Below, one piece after another: positions 26,208 to 33,825 of a stretch of 64,000 bases of DNA. The stretch is from Nocardiopsis_B sediminis (GTDB taxonomy: Bacteria > Actinomycetota > Actinomycetes > Streptosporangiales > Streptosporangiaceae), in contig NZ_JBHSBH010000002.1 in assembly GCF_042650565.1 (NCBI RefSeq), positions 1 to 64,000 of the forward strand, in the 5' to 3' direction. The notes beneath the pieces are model-generated. The model did not search any database. It was not told the origin of the DNA and saw only the letters and a list, made by a program, of their open reading frames with translations. Each line of letters starts with the position of its first letter. Within the stretch, counting starts at the first letter, position 1. Made by a program: the position numbers and the translations under genes.

Positions 26208-27440
26208 GTGATCTCACCGCCGTCCTCGCCCCTGCCCTCCCTGCTCCACCGCGTCTCCGCGGCGCTGCGCAGTGACGCCGTGGGCGGGCTGCTGCTCATC
26301 GCCGCCGCCGCGGCCGCGCTCGCCTGGGCCAACTCCCCCGCGGGAGGCTCCTACGAGGCGCTGCGGTCGGTGTCCTTCGGCCCCGAGGCGCTGCACCTGC
26401 ACCTGTCCCTGGAGACGTGGGCGGCCGACGGCCTGCTGGCGATCTTCTTCTTCATCGTCGGCAACGAGCTCAAGCAGGAGTTCGTCCACGGCGAGCTGCG
26501 CAACCCGCGCCGGGCGATGCTGCCCATCACCGCGGCGGTGTGCGGGATGCTCGTCCCCGCCGCGATCTATGCGGCCATCAACCTCGGCTCCCCGGAGACG
26601 CTGGGCGGGTGGGGCATCCCGATGGCCACCGACATCGCCTTCGCCCTGGCCGTGCTCGCCGTGGTGGGCCGCGGGCTGCCCCCGGCGCTGCGCACGTTCC
26701 TGCTCACCCTCGCGATCGTCGACGACCTCGGGGCGGTGCTGGTGATCGCGGTGTTCTACACCGAGACGATCGCTGTGGGGCCGCTGGCCGGGGCGCTGGC
26801 GGGGCTCGCCGTCTTCGGCTTCCTCCAGCGGGGCCGCGGGCCGGCCGCGGTCCTGAACGCCTCGCGCCTGCCCAACCTGGTCGTCTACCTGCCCTTGGCG
26901 GGGGCCGTCTGGACGCTCGTGCACGCCAGCGGGGTGCACGCCACCATCGCCGGTGTCGCTATGGGCCTGCTCATGCGCACCACCGCCGCCGATGCGGAGA
27001 CCGATTCCCCCAGCCACCGGGTCGAGCACCTGCTGCGCCCCTTCTCGGCCGGGGTCGCGCTGCCCGTCTTCGCCTTCCTCTCGGCCGGCGTGGTCTTCGA
27101 CGGCATCGGCGCCGTGACCGGCGACCCCGCCGCGCTGGGCATCATGGCGGGGCTGGTCGGGGGCAAGCTCATCGGGGTCCTCGGCGGGTCCTGGGCCACC
27201 ACCAAGGTCACATCCGCCGAGCTCAGCCCCGACCTGCGCTGGAGCGACATCGCCGGGGTGTCGCTGCTGGCCGGGATCGGCTTCACCGTGTCGCTGCTCA
27301 TCACCGACCTGTCCTTCGCCGATGCCCCGCAGACGCTGGAGCACGCCAAGGCCGGCGTCCTGCTCGCCTCACTGATCGCCGCCACCCTGGCCGCCCTCGT
27401 CCTGGGCGTCCGCGCCCACCGGCTGCGCACCCCGTCCTGA
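26208..27440 (+). CDS. nhaA: Na+/H+ antiporter NhaA
   Basis: The 410-residue protein has about 12 membrane helices and the NhaA signature motifs: FFFIVGNELKQEFVHGEL, MATDIAFALAVLA, and the ion-binding Asp172-Asp173 pair in LAIVDDLGAVLVIA; also LLAGIGFTVSLLI. It exchanges sodium for protons and supports alkaline and salt tolerance. GTG at 26208 is the likely start (GGAG 11 bases upstream). It is followed by a strong hairpin and so is probably monocistronic. Confidence 0.95.
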   Translation: MISPPSSPLPSLLHRVSAALRSDAVGGLLLIAAAAAALAWANSPAGGSYEALRSVSFGPEALHLHLSLETWAADGLLAIFFFIVGNELKQEFVHGELRNPRRAMLPITAAVCGMLVPAAIYAAINLGSPETLGGWGIPMATDIAFALAVLAVVGRGLPPALRTFLLTLAIVDDLGAVLVIAVFYTETIAVGPLAGALAGLAVFGFLQRGRGPAAVLNASRLPNLVVYLPLAGAVWTLVHASGVHATIAGVAMGLLMRTTAADAETDSPSHRVEHLLRPFSAGVALPVFAFLSAGVVFDGIGAVTGDPAALGIMAGLVGGKLIGVLGGSWATTKVTSAELSPDLRWSDIAGVSLLAGIGFTVSLLITDLSFADAPQTLEHAKAGVLLASLIAATLAALVLGVRAHRLRTPS

Positions 27441-27444
27441 CCGC

Positions 27445-27485
27445 GGCGCTGCGGCCCGCCACCCCTACCGGCGGACCGCAGCGCC
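27445..27485 (+). terminator. GC-rich hairpin after nhaA
   Basis: GGCGCTGCGG (27445-27454) pairs with CCGCAGCGCC (27476-27485), and an inner CCGCC/GGCGG helix extends the stem with one mismatch. There is no T run, as often in actinomycetes. It starts 4 bases after the nhaA stop. Confidence 0.7.
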
Positions 27486-27522
27486 CCGGCACCCGCCGCC
27501 ACCCGAACGGACGCACACCCCC

Positions 27523-28407
27523 ATGGCCCGCTCCACCGCCTCCACCGGCATCTACCGGTCGGCCACCGGCCGCGCCGCCACCCGCTCCTGGTGTCGGAGT
27601 GAACTCGCCACCTGGCCCGTCTTGCGCGCCCATCCGCCCCTGACCACCCGGCTGGGGCCCACGGCCGCCTTCCATGCGCCCGGCGGCCCGGGAACCCCGG
27701 TCCTGGTGCTGGCCGGTACCAACTTCAACGCCGCGACCGGCGTCGCCCTGGCCCGCGAACTGGCCGTCGACCGCCCCGTCCACCTGGCCGACCTGCCCGG
27801 CCAGCCCGGGCTGAGCGCCGACGAGCGGCCACGCCGCGATCAGGCGGCGGCCTACGGCGCATGGCTGGACGACGTGCTCCCCCAGATCACCGACCGCCCG
27901 GTCATCCTGCTCGGCCACTCGCGCGGAGCGGCCGTTGCGCTGGCGGCAACGCCTTCACACCTGGTCGCCGGACTCCTGCTGGTCAACCCGGCGGGCCTGG
28001 CCTCCGCCGCATTCGGCCCCGCCGCGATCCGGGCGACCCTGCCGTGGCTGCTCGCCCCCTCACCCGCCACCGGCGCCCGCCTGCTGGACTTCATGAGCGG
28101 TCCCGGCCACCAAGGGGGCCACGGCACCACGGCGGAGTGGATCGCACTGGTCGGCGAGCACGCCCGCACGAGCCTCGCCCCCGGCCCCCTCACACCCGAT
28201 GTCGTGCGCGCCTGGCGGGACACGCCCGTCACGGTGGCCACCGGCTCCCACGATCCGTTCTTCCCGCCGGGGCGCATCGCCGGACCCGCCGGGAAGCTGC
28301 TGGGGTGCACGGTGCAGACCGTCGCCGGGACCGGCCACCTCACCCCGCACGAACGATCCGACCTGGTCCGCGACCTCCTGCGCGACCTGCCGACCCGCCC
28401 GGTGTGA
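27523..28407 (+). CDS. Alpha/beta hydrolase
   Basis: A 294-residue alpha/beta-hydrolase fold protein: oxyanion region LVLAGTNFNAATG, nucleophile elbow LGHSRGAAVAL with Ser133, acid near TGSHDPFFPPGR, and the late His in VAGTGHLTPHER. The catalytic triad seems complete. It has an N-terminal extension of about 45 residues. It lies 40 bases before a dehydrogenase gene but with no overlap, so co-transcription is possible. Substrate is unknown. Confidence 0.85.
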   Translation: MARSTASTGIYRSATGRAATRSWCRSELATWPVLRAHPPLTTRLGPTAAFHAPGGPGTPVLVLAGTNFNAATGVALARELAVDRPVHLADLPGQPGLSADERPRRDQAAAYGAWLDDVLPQITDRPVILLGHSRGAAVALAATPSHLVAGLLLVNPAGLASAAFGPAAIRATLPWLLAPSPATGARLLDFMSGPGHQGGHGTTAEWIALVGEHARTSLAPGPLTPDVVRAWRDTPVTVATGSHDPFFPPGRIAGPAGKLLGCTVQTVAGTGHLTPHERSDLVRDLLRDLPTRPV

Positions 28408-28447
28408 CGCCGTAGCCGGGCGACTCCGGCGTGTTAGCTTCAGGTCC

Positions 28448-29305
28448 ATGCGCATAGGGTTTCTCGGTCTGGGCCGCATGGGGTCGCTCATGGCACACCG
28501 GCTGACCGACGCCGGGTACGACGTCGCCGTCTGGAACCGAACACCGGACGCCGTCCGCCCCCTCGTCGCGGCGGGCGCCCGGCAGGCCGGCACCCCGCGC
28601 GACGCCGCGGCCGGCGGCGATCTCGTCATCTCGATGCTCGCGGACCCCAAAGCGGTCGACGCCGTGTTCTTCGGCCCGGACGGGGCCGCCGAGGGGCTCG
28701 GCCACGACACCCTCGTCGCCGAGATGTCGACGGTCGGCCCCTCGGAGATCCACCGGATGCGCGACCGCCTCCCGGTCCCCGTCCGGCTCATCGATGCCCC
28801 CGTCCTCGGCAGCCTCCCCCAGGCGTCCGCGGGCGAGCTCAAGATCTTCGCGGGCGGCACCGGTGCCGACGTCGCGGCCTGCGCCGAACCGCTCGGCCAC
28901 CTCGGCGACCTGCGCCACGTCGGCGGGCTCGGCGAGGGCGCCGCGCTCAAGCTCGCGGCGAACCTGTCCTTCATCACCGCGACCGTCGCCGTCGGCGAGG
29001 CCGTCCGCCTCGCCGAATCCCACGGGCTGCGCACCGACACCGTCCTCGACGCCCTCGCCGAGACCCCCGTGGGCGCGCTCGTCACCCGCATGCGCGACAA
29101 CATCACCGCCGCGGAGGCACCGCCCACCGGGTTCGCGCTCGGGCTCGCAGAGAAGGACCTCGCCCTGGCGGTGGCCGAGGGCGCCGGCGACGACGGCGTC
29201 ACCGCCGCGGCCCGCGCCCGGCTGCACACCGCGGCCTCCGCGGGCCTGGCCGACCAGGACATGAGCACGGTCATCGGCCACCTGCGCGGCCGATCCGCCC
29301 AGTAG
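28448..29305 (+). CDS. NAD(P)-dependent beta-hydroxyacid dehydrogenase family protein
   Basis: The 285-residue protein has the GLGRMG nucleotide loop (residues 6-11) of the 3-hydroxyisobutyrate/6-phosphogluconate dehydrogenase superfamily, DAPVLGSLPQASAGELKIFAGG, the substrate motif, and GLGEGAALKLAANLSF with the catalytic Lys. Shorter glyoxylate/succinic semialdehyde reductase-like members share this plan; imine reductases are also related. Precise substrate is not deducible. Confidence 0.85.
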   Translation: MRIGFLGLGRMGSLMAHRLTDAGYDVAVWNRTPDAVRPLVAAGARQAGTPRDAAAGGDLVISMLADPKAVDAVFFGPDGAAEGLGHDTLVAEMSTVGPSEIHRMRDRLPVPVRLIDAPVLGSLPQASAGELKIFAGGTGADVAACAEPLGHLGDLRHVGGLGEGAALKLAANLSFITATVAVGEAVRLAESHGLRTDTVLDALAETPVGALVTRMRDNITAAEAPPTGFALGLAEKDLALAVAEGAGDDGVTAAARARLHTAASAGLADQDMSTVIGHLRGRSAQ

Positions 29306-29390
29306 CGATGGCCTCCACCGCATGGCACGTTCGCTCGCCGGGACCCTCGCGGCCGGGCCACGATCAGGGCCGCGACCCCACGCCGGCCGG

Positions 29391-29765
29391 TCAGGAATGA
29401 GGCGGACGCGGAGGCTCGGGTGCAGAGGGGGACGCACCGGGGTAGGCGCCTGAGTAGCCGGCCGGGGGACCCTGGACGAACGGTCCCGGCAACGCGGCCG
29501 GAGCCGGCGCGACGGAGCGTCCGACCTGGAAACCCACACCGCCGATCATGAGCGCCACACCGGTCAGCGCCACGATCGAGGCGTGGTGCTGGAGCGTTTG
29601 CGCCTGCAAGGTGCACCTCGCGGTGATCTCCTCCTGCTGTTCACCGGGGGTCGGGCACCGGTTGTAGGTGCTTCCCGACCAGATGAAGGCACCCCCCAGG
29701 CACACGAGGGACACGAAGAACAGGACAACGAACATCGGATGCACGGGTACTCTGACGGGCTTCAT
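29391..29765 (-). CDS. Small two-helix membrane protein
   Basis: A 124-residue protein with two hydrophobic helices (about 10-31 and 62-82) around a short loop with two cysteines (YNRCPTPGEQQEEITARC), which could form an extracytoplasmic disulfide. The C-terminal 35 residues are Pro/Gly/Ala-rich and likely cytoplasmic and disordered. I do not recognise the family. Transcribed alone. Confidence 0.7.
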   Translation of the reverse strand: MKPVRVPVHPMFVVLFFVSLVCLGGAFIWSGSTYNRCPTPGEQQEEITARCTLQAQTLQHHASIVALTGVALMIGGVGFQVGRSVAPAPAALPGPFVQGPPAGYSGAYPGASPSAPEPPRPPHS

Positions 29766-29848
29766 GGACGGTCACCCTAACCCCACTCGACCGCCCATCG
29801 GGATACAGCGGCGGACGCGGACCGGCGCAGGTGCGTGTGTCGCCCAGG

Positions 29849-30574
29849 TCATGGCGCGGTCGGCCTGCGGGTGCGCAGGCGGCCGCACATCCCGAAGCGG
29901 CGGGGGCCCGGGTGGGGCTCGGTGCGCACCACGGCCGCCCGCTCCATGATCCCGGGGTCGCCCCCGGCCAGGGCGTCCAGCTGGCGGCGGGTCAGCTCCG
30001 CCTCCTCGGCGACGCCCTCGCGCCAGATCTCCCGCCACCGGGCCACGCGGGGCCGCACGATGGCGGCGGCGCGGCGGTGGAACTCGTGCAGCGCCGCGGG
30101 CCCCCGGGCGCGCACGGCGCCGACCAGCTGCGCGTAGCCGCGCACCGCCAGGTCGCGGCGGGCGCGCGCCTGTTCGGCGCGCACGTCCTCGGGCGCGTCC
30201 GCGGGCAGGTGGGCGGCGCGCGCGTAGGCCTCGGGGTCGGCCAGCACCTCGCGGGGGAAGGTGAACACGGCGTCGCCGGCCTCGGGCAGGCCGGCGTTCT
30301 GCATCACCACGGCGATCCGCAGGCCCCCGCCGTTGACGAGGCGGTGCACCGTGCCCGGGGAGAACCAGAGGACGTCGCCGGGCGCGAGGGGGTCGGCGGC
30401 CGCGCCCTCGGGCGTGAGGGTGTGCACCTCGCCGGCGCCGCCGAGCACGATGTAGGCCTCGGAGGAGGCGGTGTGCAGGTGGGGGCTGCCGCCGTGCAGG
30501 CCGTCGGGTGCCTGCGAGTCGTAGACGCGCAGGTCACTGACGCTGGTGCCGCCGGGGAAGCGGGGTGGGGTCAC
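29849..30574 (-). CDS. Cupin-domain protein of a sugar-catabolic cluster
   Basis: A 241-residue protein whose first half is a cupin barrel with the metal-ligand motifs PHLHTASSEAYIVLGGAGE and PGDVLWFSPGTVHRLVN; the second half is an Arg/Ala-rich helical domain. GTG at 30574 overlaps the stop of the preceding gene (GTGA), with AAGGAG upstream, so it is translationally coupled. Cupins in such clusters are isomerases or sensors of sugar acids. Specific role unknown. Confidence 0.8.
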   Translation of the reverse strand: MTPPRFPGGTSVSDLRVYDSQAPDGLHGGSPHLHTASSEAYIVLGGAGEVHTLTPEGAAADPLAPGDVLWFSPGTVHRLVNGGGLRIAVVMQNAGLPEAGDAVFTFPREVLADPEAYARAAHLPADAPEDVRAEQARARRDLAVRGYAQLVGAVRARGPAALHEFHRRAAAIVRPRVARWREIWREGVAEEAELTRRQLDALAGGDPGIMERAAVVRTEPHPGPRRFGMCGRLRTRRPTAP

Positions 30575-31476
30575 GGCGTGAACTCCTTCGCGAGCGCGGC
30601 GGCCTCGCCGGCGGTGCACACCTGGTCGGTGAACACCAGGCGGTGGCGCAGGTCGAGGGTGTGCCCGGGTGCGAGGACCAGCTCCTCGTCGAAGCTCGGC
30701 GAGGGGCTGAGCACGGGGAAGGGCTCCGAGCGCACGAACCAGCGGATCGGCGCGGTACCGCTGCTGGTCCCGGCGTAGGCCAGGACGGTGGCGCCGCCGT
30801 CGCGCTCGTCGTGCTGCCCGGTGAAGGCGATCCAGTCGGCCTCGGTGCCCATGATGGTGTCGGCCCCGGAGCGGCCGGCGCTGTGGACCGCGCCTCCGGT
30901 CCAGGAGCGCGGGCCCCGCCAGAAGAACCCGGTGTAACCCGCTGCGGGGCGGCCGTGGGTGGTCGGGCTGCCCAGGTGGAGGTCGGCGCCGCGGACGTTG
31001 GTGAGGGAGGTGGCGAAGTCGAGCGCCCACAGCCCGCGGGCGCGGTCGGCCGCGTGGAACCGGTGGTGGCGCACCTCCTCGATCCACCGTTGCCCGGTGG
31101 CGGCCGTCCAGGCCAGGTGCTCGGTGAACGCGGCCTCGGCACCGCCGCCGGACAGGGAGGCGAACCGCTCGTGGCGGATGGTCCCGAGGTTGTCCAGCCA
31201 GCGGTACCCCTGCCCGCGCACGTAGGTCGGGCCGCCCCAGAAGTTCTGCCCGGAGACGTGGGACCAGGTCATCTGGAGCCCCTTGTGCCAGCGGTGGTCC
31301 CAGGGCCGGATCGCGGTGAGCGGGGCGCCGCTCAGGGTGCGCAGCGGGTGCAGGTAGGGCTTGGGGGCTTCGGCGGCGGGCGCATCGGGGCGGGTGATGT
31401 AGCGGGCGATCTCGGCGCCGCCCACCGCCACGGCGAGCGCGCCGTCGTGTTCGGTCAGGTCAAAGGTCTCGGGCAC
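30571..31476 (-). CDS. DUF6807 (PmoA-like) family protein
   Basis: The 301-residue protein contains RPWDHRWHKGLQMTWSHV and NFWGGPTYVRG, followed by beta-rich segments and SPTTHGRPAAGYTGFFWRGP, features of the family annotated PmoA/DUF6807, often found in sugar-utilisation loci of actinomycetes. Enzyme function is unproven. GTG at 31476 is chosen (GGAGG nine bases upstream) and overlaps the end of the dehydrogenase gene by 17 bases. Confidence 0.8.
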   Translation of the reverse strand: MPETFDLTEHDGALAVAVGGAEIARYITRPDAPAAEAPKPYLHPLRTLSGAPLTAIRPWDHRWHKGLQMTWSHVSGQNFWGGPTYVRGQGYRWLDNLGTIRHERFASLSGGGAEAAFTEHLAWTAATGQRWIEEVRHHRFHAADRARGLWALDFATSLTNVRGADLHLGSPTTHGRPAAGYTGFFWRGPRSWTGGAVHSAGRSGADTIMGTEADWIAFTGQHDERDGGATVLAYAGTSSGTAPIRWFVRSEPFPVLSPSPSFDEELVLAPGHTLDLRHRLVFTDQVCTAGEAAALAKEFTP

Positions 31477-32611
31477 CGGTGCCGGCCTCCATTCGGCGCA
31501 GGGCGGCCGTGGCCGCCGCCGGGTCACCGCCGTGCAGGGCGGAGTAGAAGGGGTCGTCGGGGGTGAGGTCGCCGCGGAGCACGGTCGTGCCGGTGAGGGC
31601 CGACCGGTACATGCCGGTGGCGAGCTCGAGCGCCCGCCGTCCGTCGGGGCCGCTGGCGGGCGGGCGCTCGCCGCGCTCCATGGCGCCGATCAGGTCGGCG
31701 AGCTGGGCGCGGTGCGAGCTGGGCTCGTCCTCGCGGGGCGCCCACGCGGCGATCGCGTCGGGGTCGGTGACGTGCGGCGCGGGCGTCCAGCGCCAGTGGG
31801 CGTTGTCGTAGCCGTAGAGGTGGTCCAGCTCGACCGTGGCGTGTTCGAGGTCGAAGCGCAGGTAGCTGGTCTCGCGGGGGGAGAGCAGGCTGTTGACCAC
31901 TGAGACGGTGGCGCCCGAGGCCAGGCGCACGATCGCCGCGGAGACGTCCTCGGTGCGGGTGGCGCGTGCGGTCGTGGCCATCGCGGCGGTGACCTCGGTC
32001 CACTCCCCCAGCAGGGACAGGACGAGGTCCATCTGGTGGATGCCGTGGCCGATGGTCGGCCCGCCGCCCTCGGTGTCCCACCGGCCGCGCCAGGGGACCT
32101 CGAAGTAGGCGGCGTCGCGGTACCAGAGGGTGTGGCAGACGGCCACGAGCGGGCGGCCGAGGGTGCCCTCGGCCAGGTGGCGGCGCAGGCGCCGGGCGCC
32201 GGAGCCGAAGCGGTGCTGGAAGACGTAGGAGGCGTAGGGGCCGCCGGCCGCCCCTTCGTGGCGGACGACCTCGTCGTATTCGGCGAGGGAGAGGGCGGGC
32301 GGCTTCTCGCACCACACCCAGGCGCCGGCCCGGAGCGCGGCGAGGGCGGTGTCCTTGTGGGCGGCGGGCGGGGTGCAGACGACGACCAGGTCGGGGGCCT
32401 CGGCGGCGATCATGGCGCCGGTGTCGGTGTAGCGGCCGGGGATGCCCCAGTGGTCGGCGGTGGCGGCGACGAGGGCGGGGTCGATGTCGGAGAGGGCGAC
32501 GACCGATACCCGGCCGGCGAGGTCCGCGAGAGCGGGCAGGTGCCGGCCGCGGGCGATCGCGCCGCTGCCGACGACGGCCACGCGGACCGGTGGGGGTGGA
32601 GGACTTGGCAC
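31460..32611 (-). CDS. Gfo/Idh/MocA-family sugar dehydrogenase
   Basis: The 383-residue protein has an N-terminal Rossmann domain (VAVVGSGAIARGRHLPALAD) and the conserved WCEKPPALSLAEYDE motif (EKP), followed by a C-terminal alpha/beta domain with GHGIHQMDLVLSLLG as the substrate motif. It oxidises a sugar or cyclitol with NAD(P). GTG at 32611 is preceded by AGGAG. It is the first gene of a three-gene set divergent from a LacI regulator. Confidence 0.9.
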   Translation of the reverse strand: MPSPPPPPVRVAVVGSGAIARGRHLPALADLAGRVSVVALSDIDPALVAATADHWGIPGRYTDTGAMIAAEAPDLVVVCTPPAAHKDTALAALRAGAWVWCEKPPALSLAEYDEVVRHEGAAGGPYASYVFQHRFGSGARRLRRHLAEGTLGRPLVAVCHTLWYRDAAYFEVPWRGRWDTEGGGPTIGHGIHQMDLVLSLLGEWTEVTAAMATTARATRTEDVSAAIVRLASGATVSVVNSLLSPRETSYLRFDLEHATVELDHLYGYDNAHWRWTPAPHVTDPDAIAAWAPREDEPSSHRAQLADLIGAMERGERPPASGPDGRRALELATGMYRSALTGTTVLRGDLTPDDPFYSALHGGDPAAATAALRRMEAGTGARDL

Positions 32612-32637
32612 GGGCGCTCCTTGGGGGAGGGAGCCTG

Positions 32638-32653
32638 AAGTGAACGTTCACTT
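32638..32653. promoter_or_regulatory. Perfect 16-bp palindrome, LacI operator candidate
   Basis: AAGTGAACGTTCACTT is self-complementary over all 16 bases. It lies between the divergent lacI-type gene and the dehydrogenase gene, 27 bases from the latter's start. A related element follows at 32675. Confidence 0.75.
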
Positions 32654-32674
32654 TGTGCGGTCGGCCCTAAGGTA

Positions 32675-32686
32675 GTGATCGTTCAC
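32675..32686. promoter_or_regulatory. Second LacI operator half-related site
   Basis: GTGATCGTTCAC shares the GTGA-CGTTCAC arms of the palindrome at 32638, with one changed base in the left arm. The two centres are 35 bases apart, suited to cooperative repression across the divergent promoters. Confidence 0.65.
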
Positions 32687-32727
32687 CCGGACCGTCAAGA
32701 CCGCCCCCGCCCCGGAGGAAACCCCCG

Positions 32728-33744
32728 ATGACCGCGCCCGGACCGCCACGGAGGCCGACCATCATGGAGGTCGCCCGCCTGGCGGGCGTCTCCCACCAGA
32801 CCGTCTCGCGCCGCCTGCGCTCCGACGGCGGCGGGCTCAGGGCGTCGACCCGCGAGCGCGTCGACGCCGCGATCCGCGAACTGGGCTACCGCCCCAACCT
32901 CGTGGCCCGCTCGATGCGCACCCGCCGCTCGGGGCGCCTGGCGATCCTGCTCCCGGCGGTGAGCCTGTCCGGCCCGGCCCGCATGCTCGCCGGCGCCATC
33001 GCCGCAGCGCACGCCGCGGGGTTCACCGTCGAGGTGCTCAGCCTGGACGGAGGGGCCGAGGCGCGCACCGGGCGGATGCTCGAACTCGCCGCCTCCGGCC
33101 AGGTGGAGGGGATCCTGTCCCTGGCTCCCGTGACCGCCGACAGCGACCGGCGGCGGCCCGAGAGCGCCGCCGTCGTGGTCTCGGCCGACTACGACGACGA
33201 GATGCGCGGCATCGGCGAGATCGCCGACGGGTCGATCCTGGGCGAGCTGGTCGAAGGGCTGGCCACGGCCGGCCACCGGCGCTTCCTGCACGTGGCCGGC
33301 GCCGGCCACTTCGCCTCGGCCCGGGGCCGGCGCACGACCTACCTGGAGACCGTCGAGCGGCTGGGGCTGGAGTCGCACGGCGTGGCCGACGGCGACTGGT
33401 CGGCCGAGTCGGGGCGCGAGGCGGTGCGCGCCCTGCCGGAGGGGTGCGGTGTCACCGCCGTCCTCGCGGCCAACGACGTGGTCGCGGCGGGCGCGGTCCG
33501 CGGGGCGCTCGAACGCGGCTGGAGCGTGCCGGGCGACCTCAGCGTGACCGGGTGGGACGACAGCCCGGTGGGCGCCTACCTCTCCCCCGCGCTGACCACC
33601 GTCGAGGTGGACCTGGAACGCCTGGGCGGCGCCGCCATGGACCGGCTGATCGCCGCGGTCCGCGGCGCCGAGCCGGCGCCCCGGCTCACCGCGCTCAACC
33701 GCATCATCTGGCGCGAGTCCACGGGGCCCGGGCCGTGGCGGTGA
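32728..33744 (+). CDS. LacI-family transcriptional regulator
   Basis: The 338-residue protein opens with the LacI helix-turn-helix (TIMEVARLAGVSHQTVSRRL) and hinge (ELGYRPNLVARSMRTRRSG), then a periplasmic-binding-like effector domain (AVLAANDVVAAGAVRGALE, VTGWDDSPVGAYLSPALTTV). ATG at 32728 has GGAGG nine bases upstream. It should repress the divergent three-gene catabolic cluster until its sugar ligand appears. Confidence 0.93.
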   Translation: MTAPGPPRRPTIMEVARLAGVSHQTVSRRLRSDGGGLRASTRERVDAAIRELGYRPNLVARSMRTRRSGRLAILLPAVSLSGPARMLAGAIAAAHAAGFTVEVLSLDGGAEARTGRMLELAASGQVEGILSLAPVTADSDRRRPESAAVVVSADYDDEMRGIGEIADGSILGELVEGLATAGHRRFLHVAGAGHFASARGRRTTYLETVERLGLESHGVADGDWSAESGREAVRALPEGCGVTAVLAANDVVAAGAVRGALERGWSVPGDLSVTGWDDSPVGAYLSPALTTVEVDLERLGGAAMDRLIAAVRGAEPAPRLTALNRIIWRESTGPGPWR

Positions 33745-33773
33745 GTGCACCGGTCGGGGACGCACCCCGGCCG

Positions 33774-33815
33774 CCACCGGTCCGCGGGCGGCCCGCGCCG
33801 CCCACGGACCGGTGG
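33774..33815. terminator. Long hairpin between convergent lacI-type and paoC-like genes
   Basis: An 18-base stem with one mismatched pair (33774-33791 with 33798-33815, 6-base loop) sits in the convergent gap. No T run follows on the plus strand beyond TT; it probably serves both strands. Confidence 0.65.
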
Positions 33816-33825
33816 CCCTTCGCCG

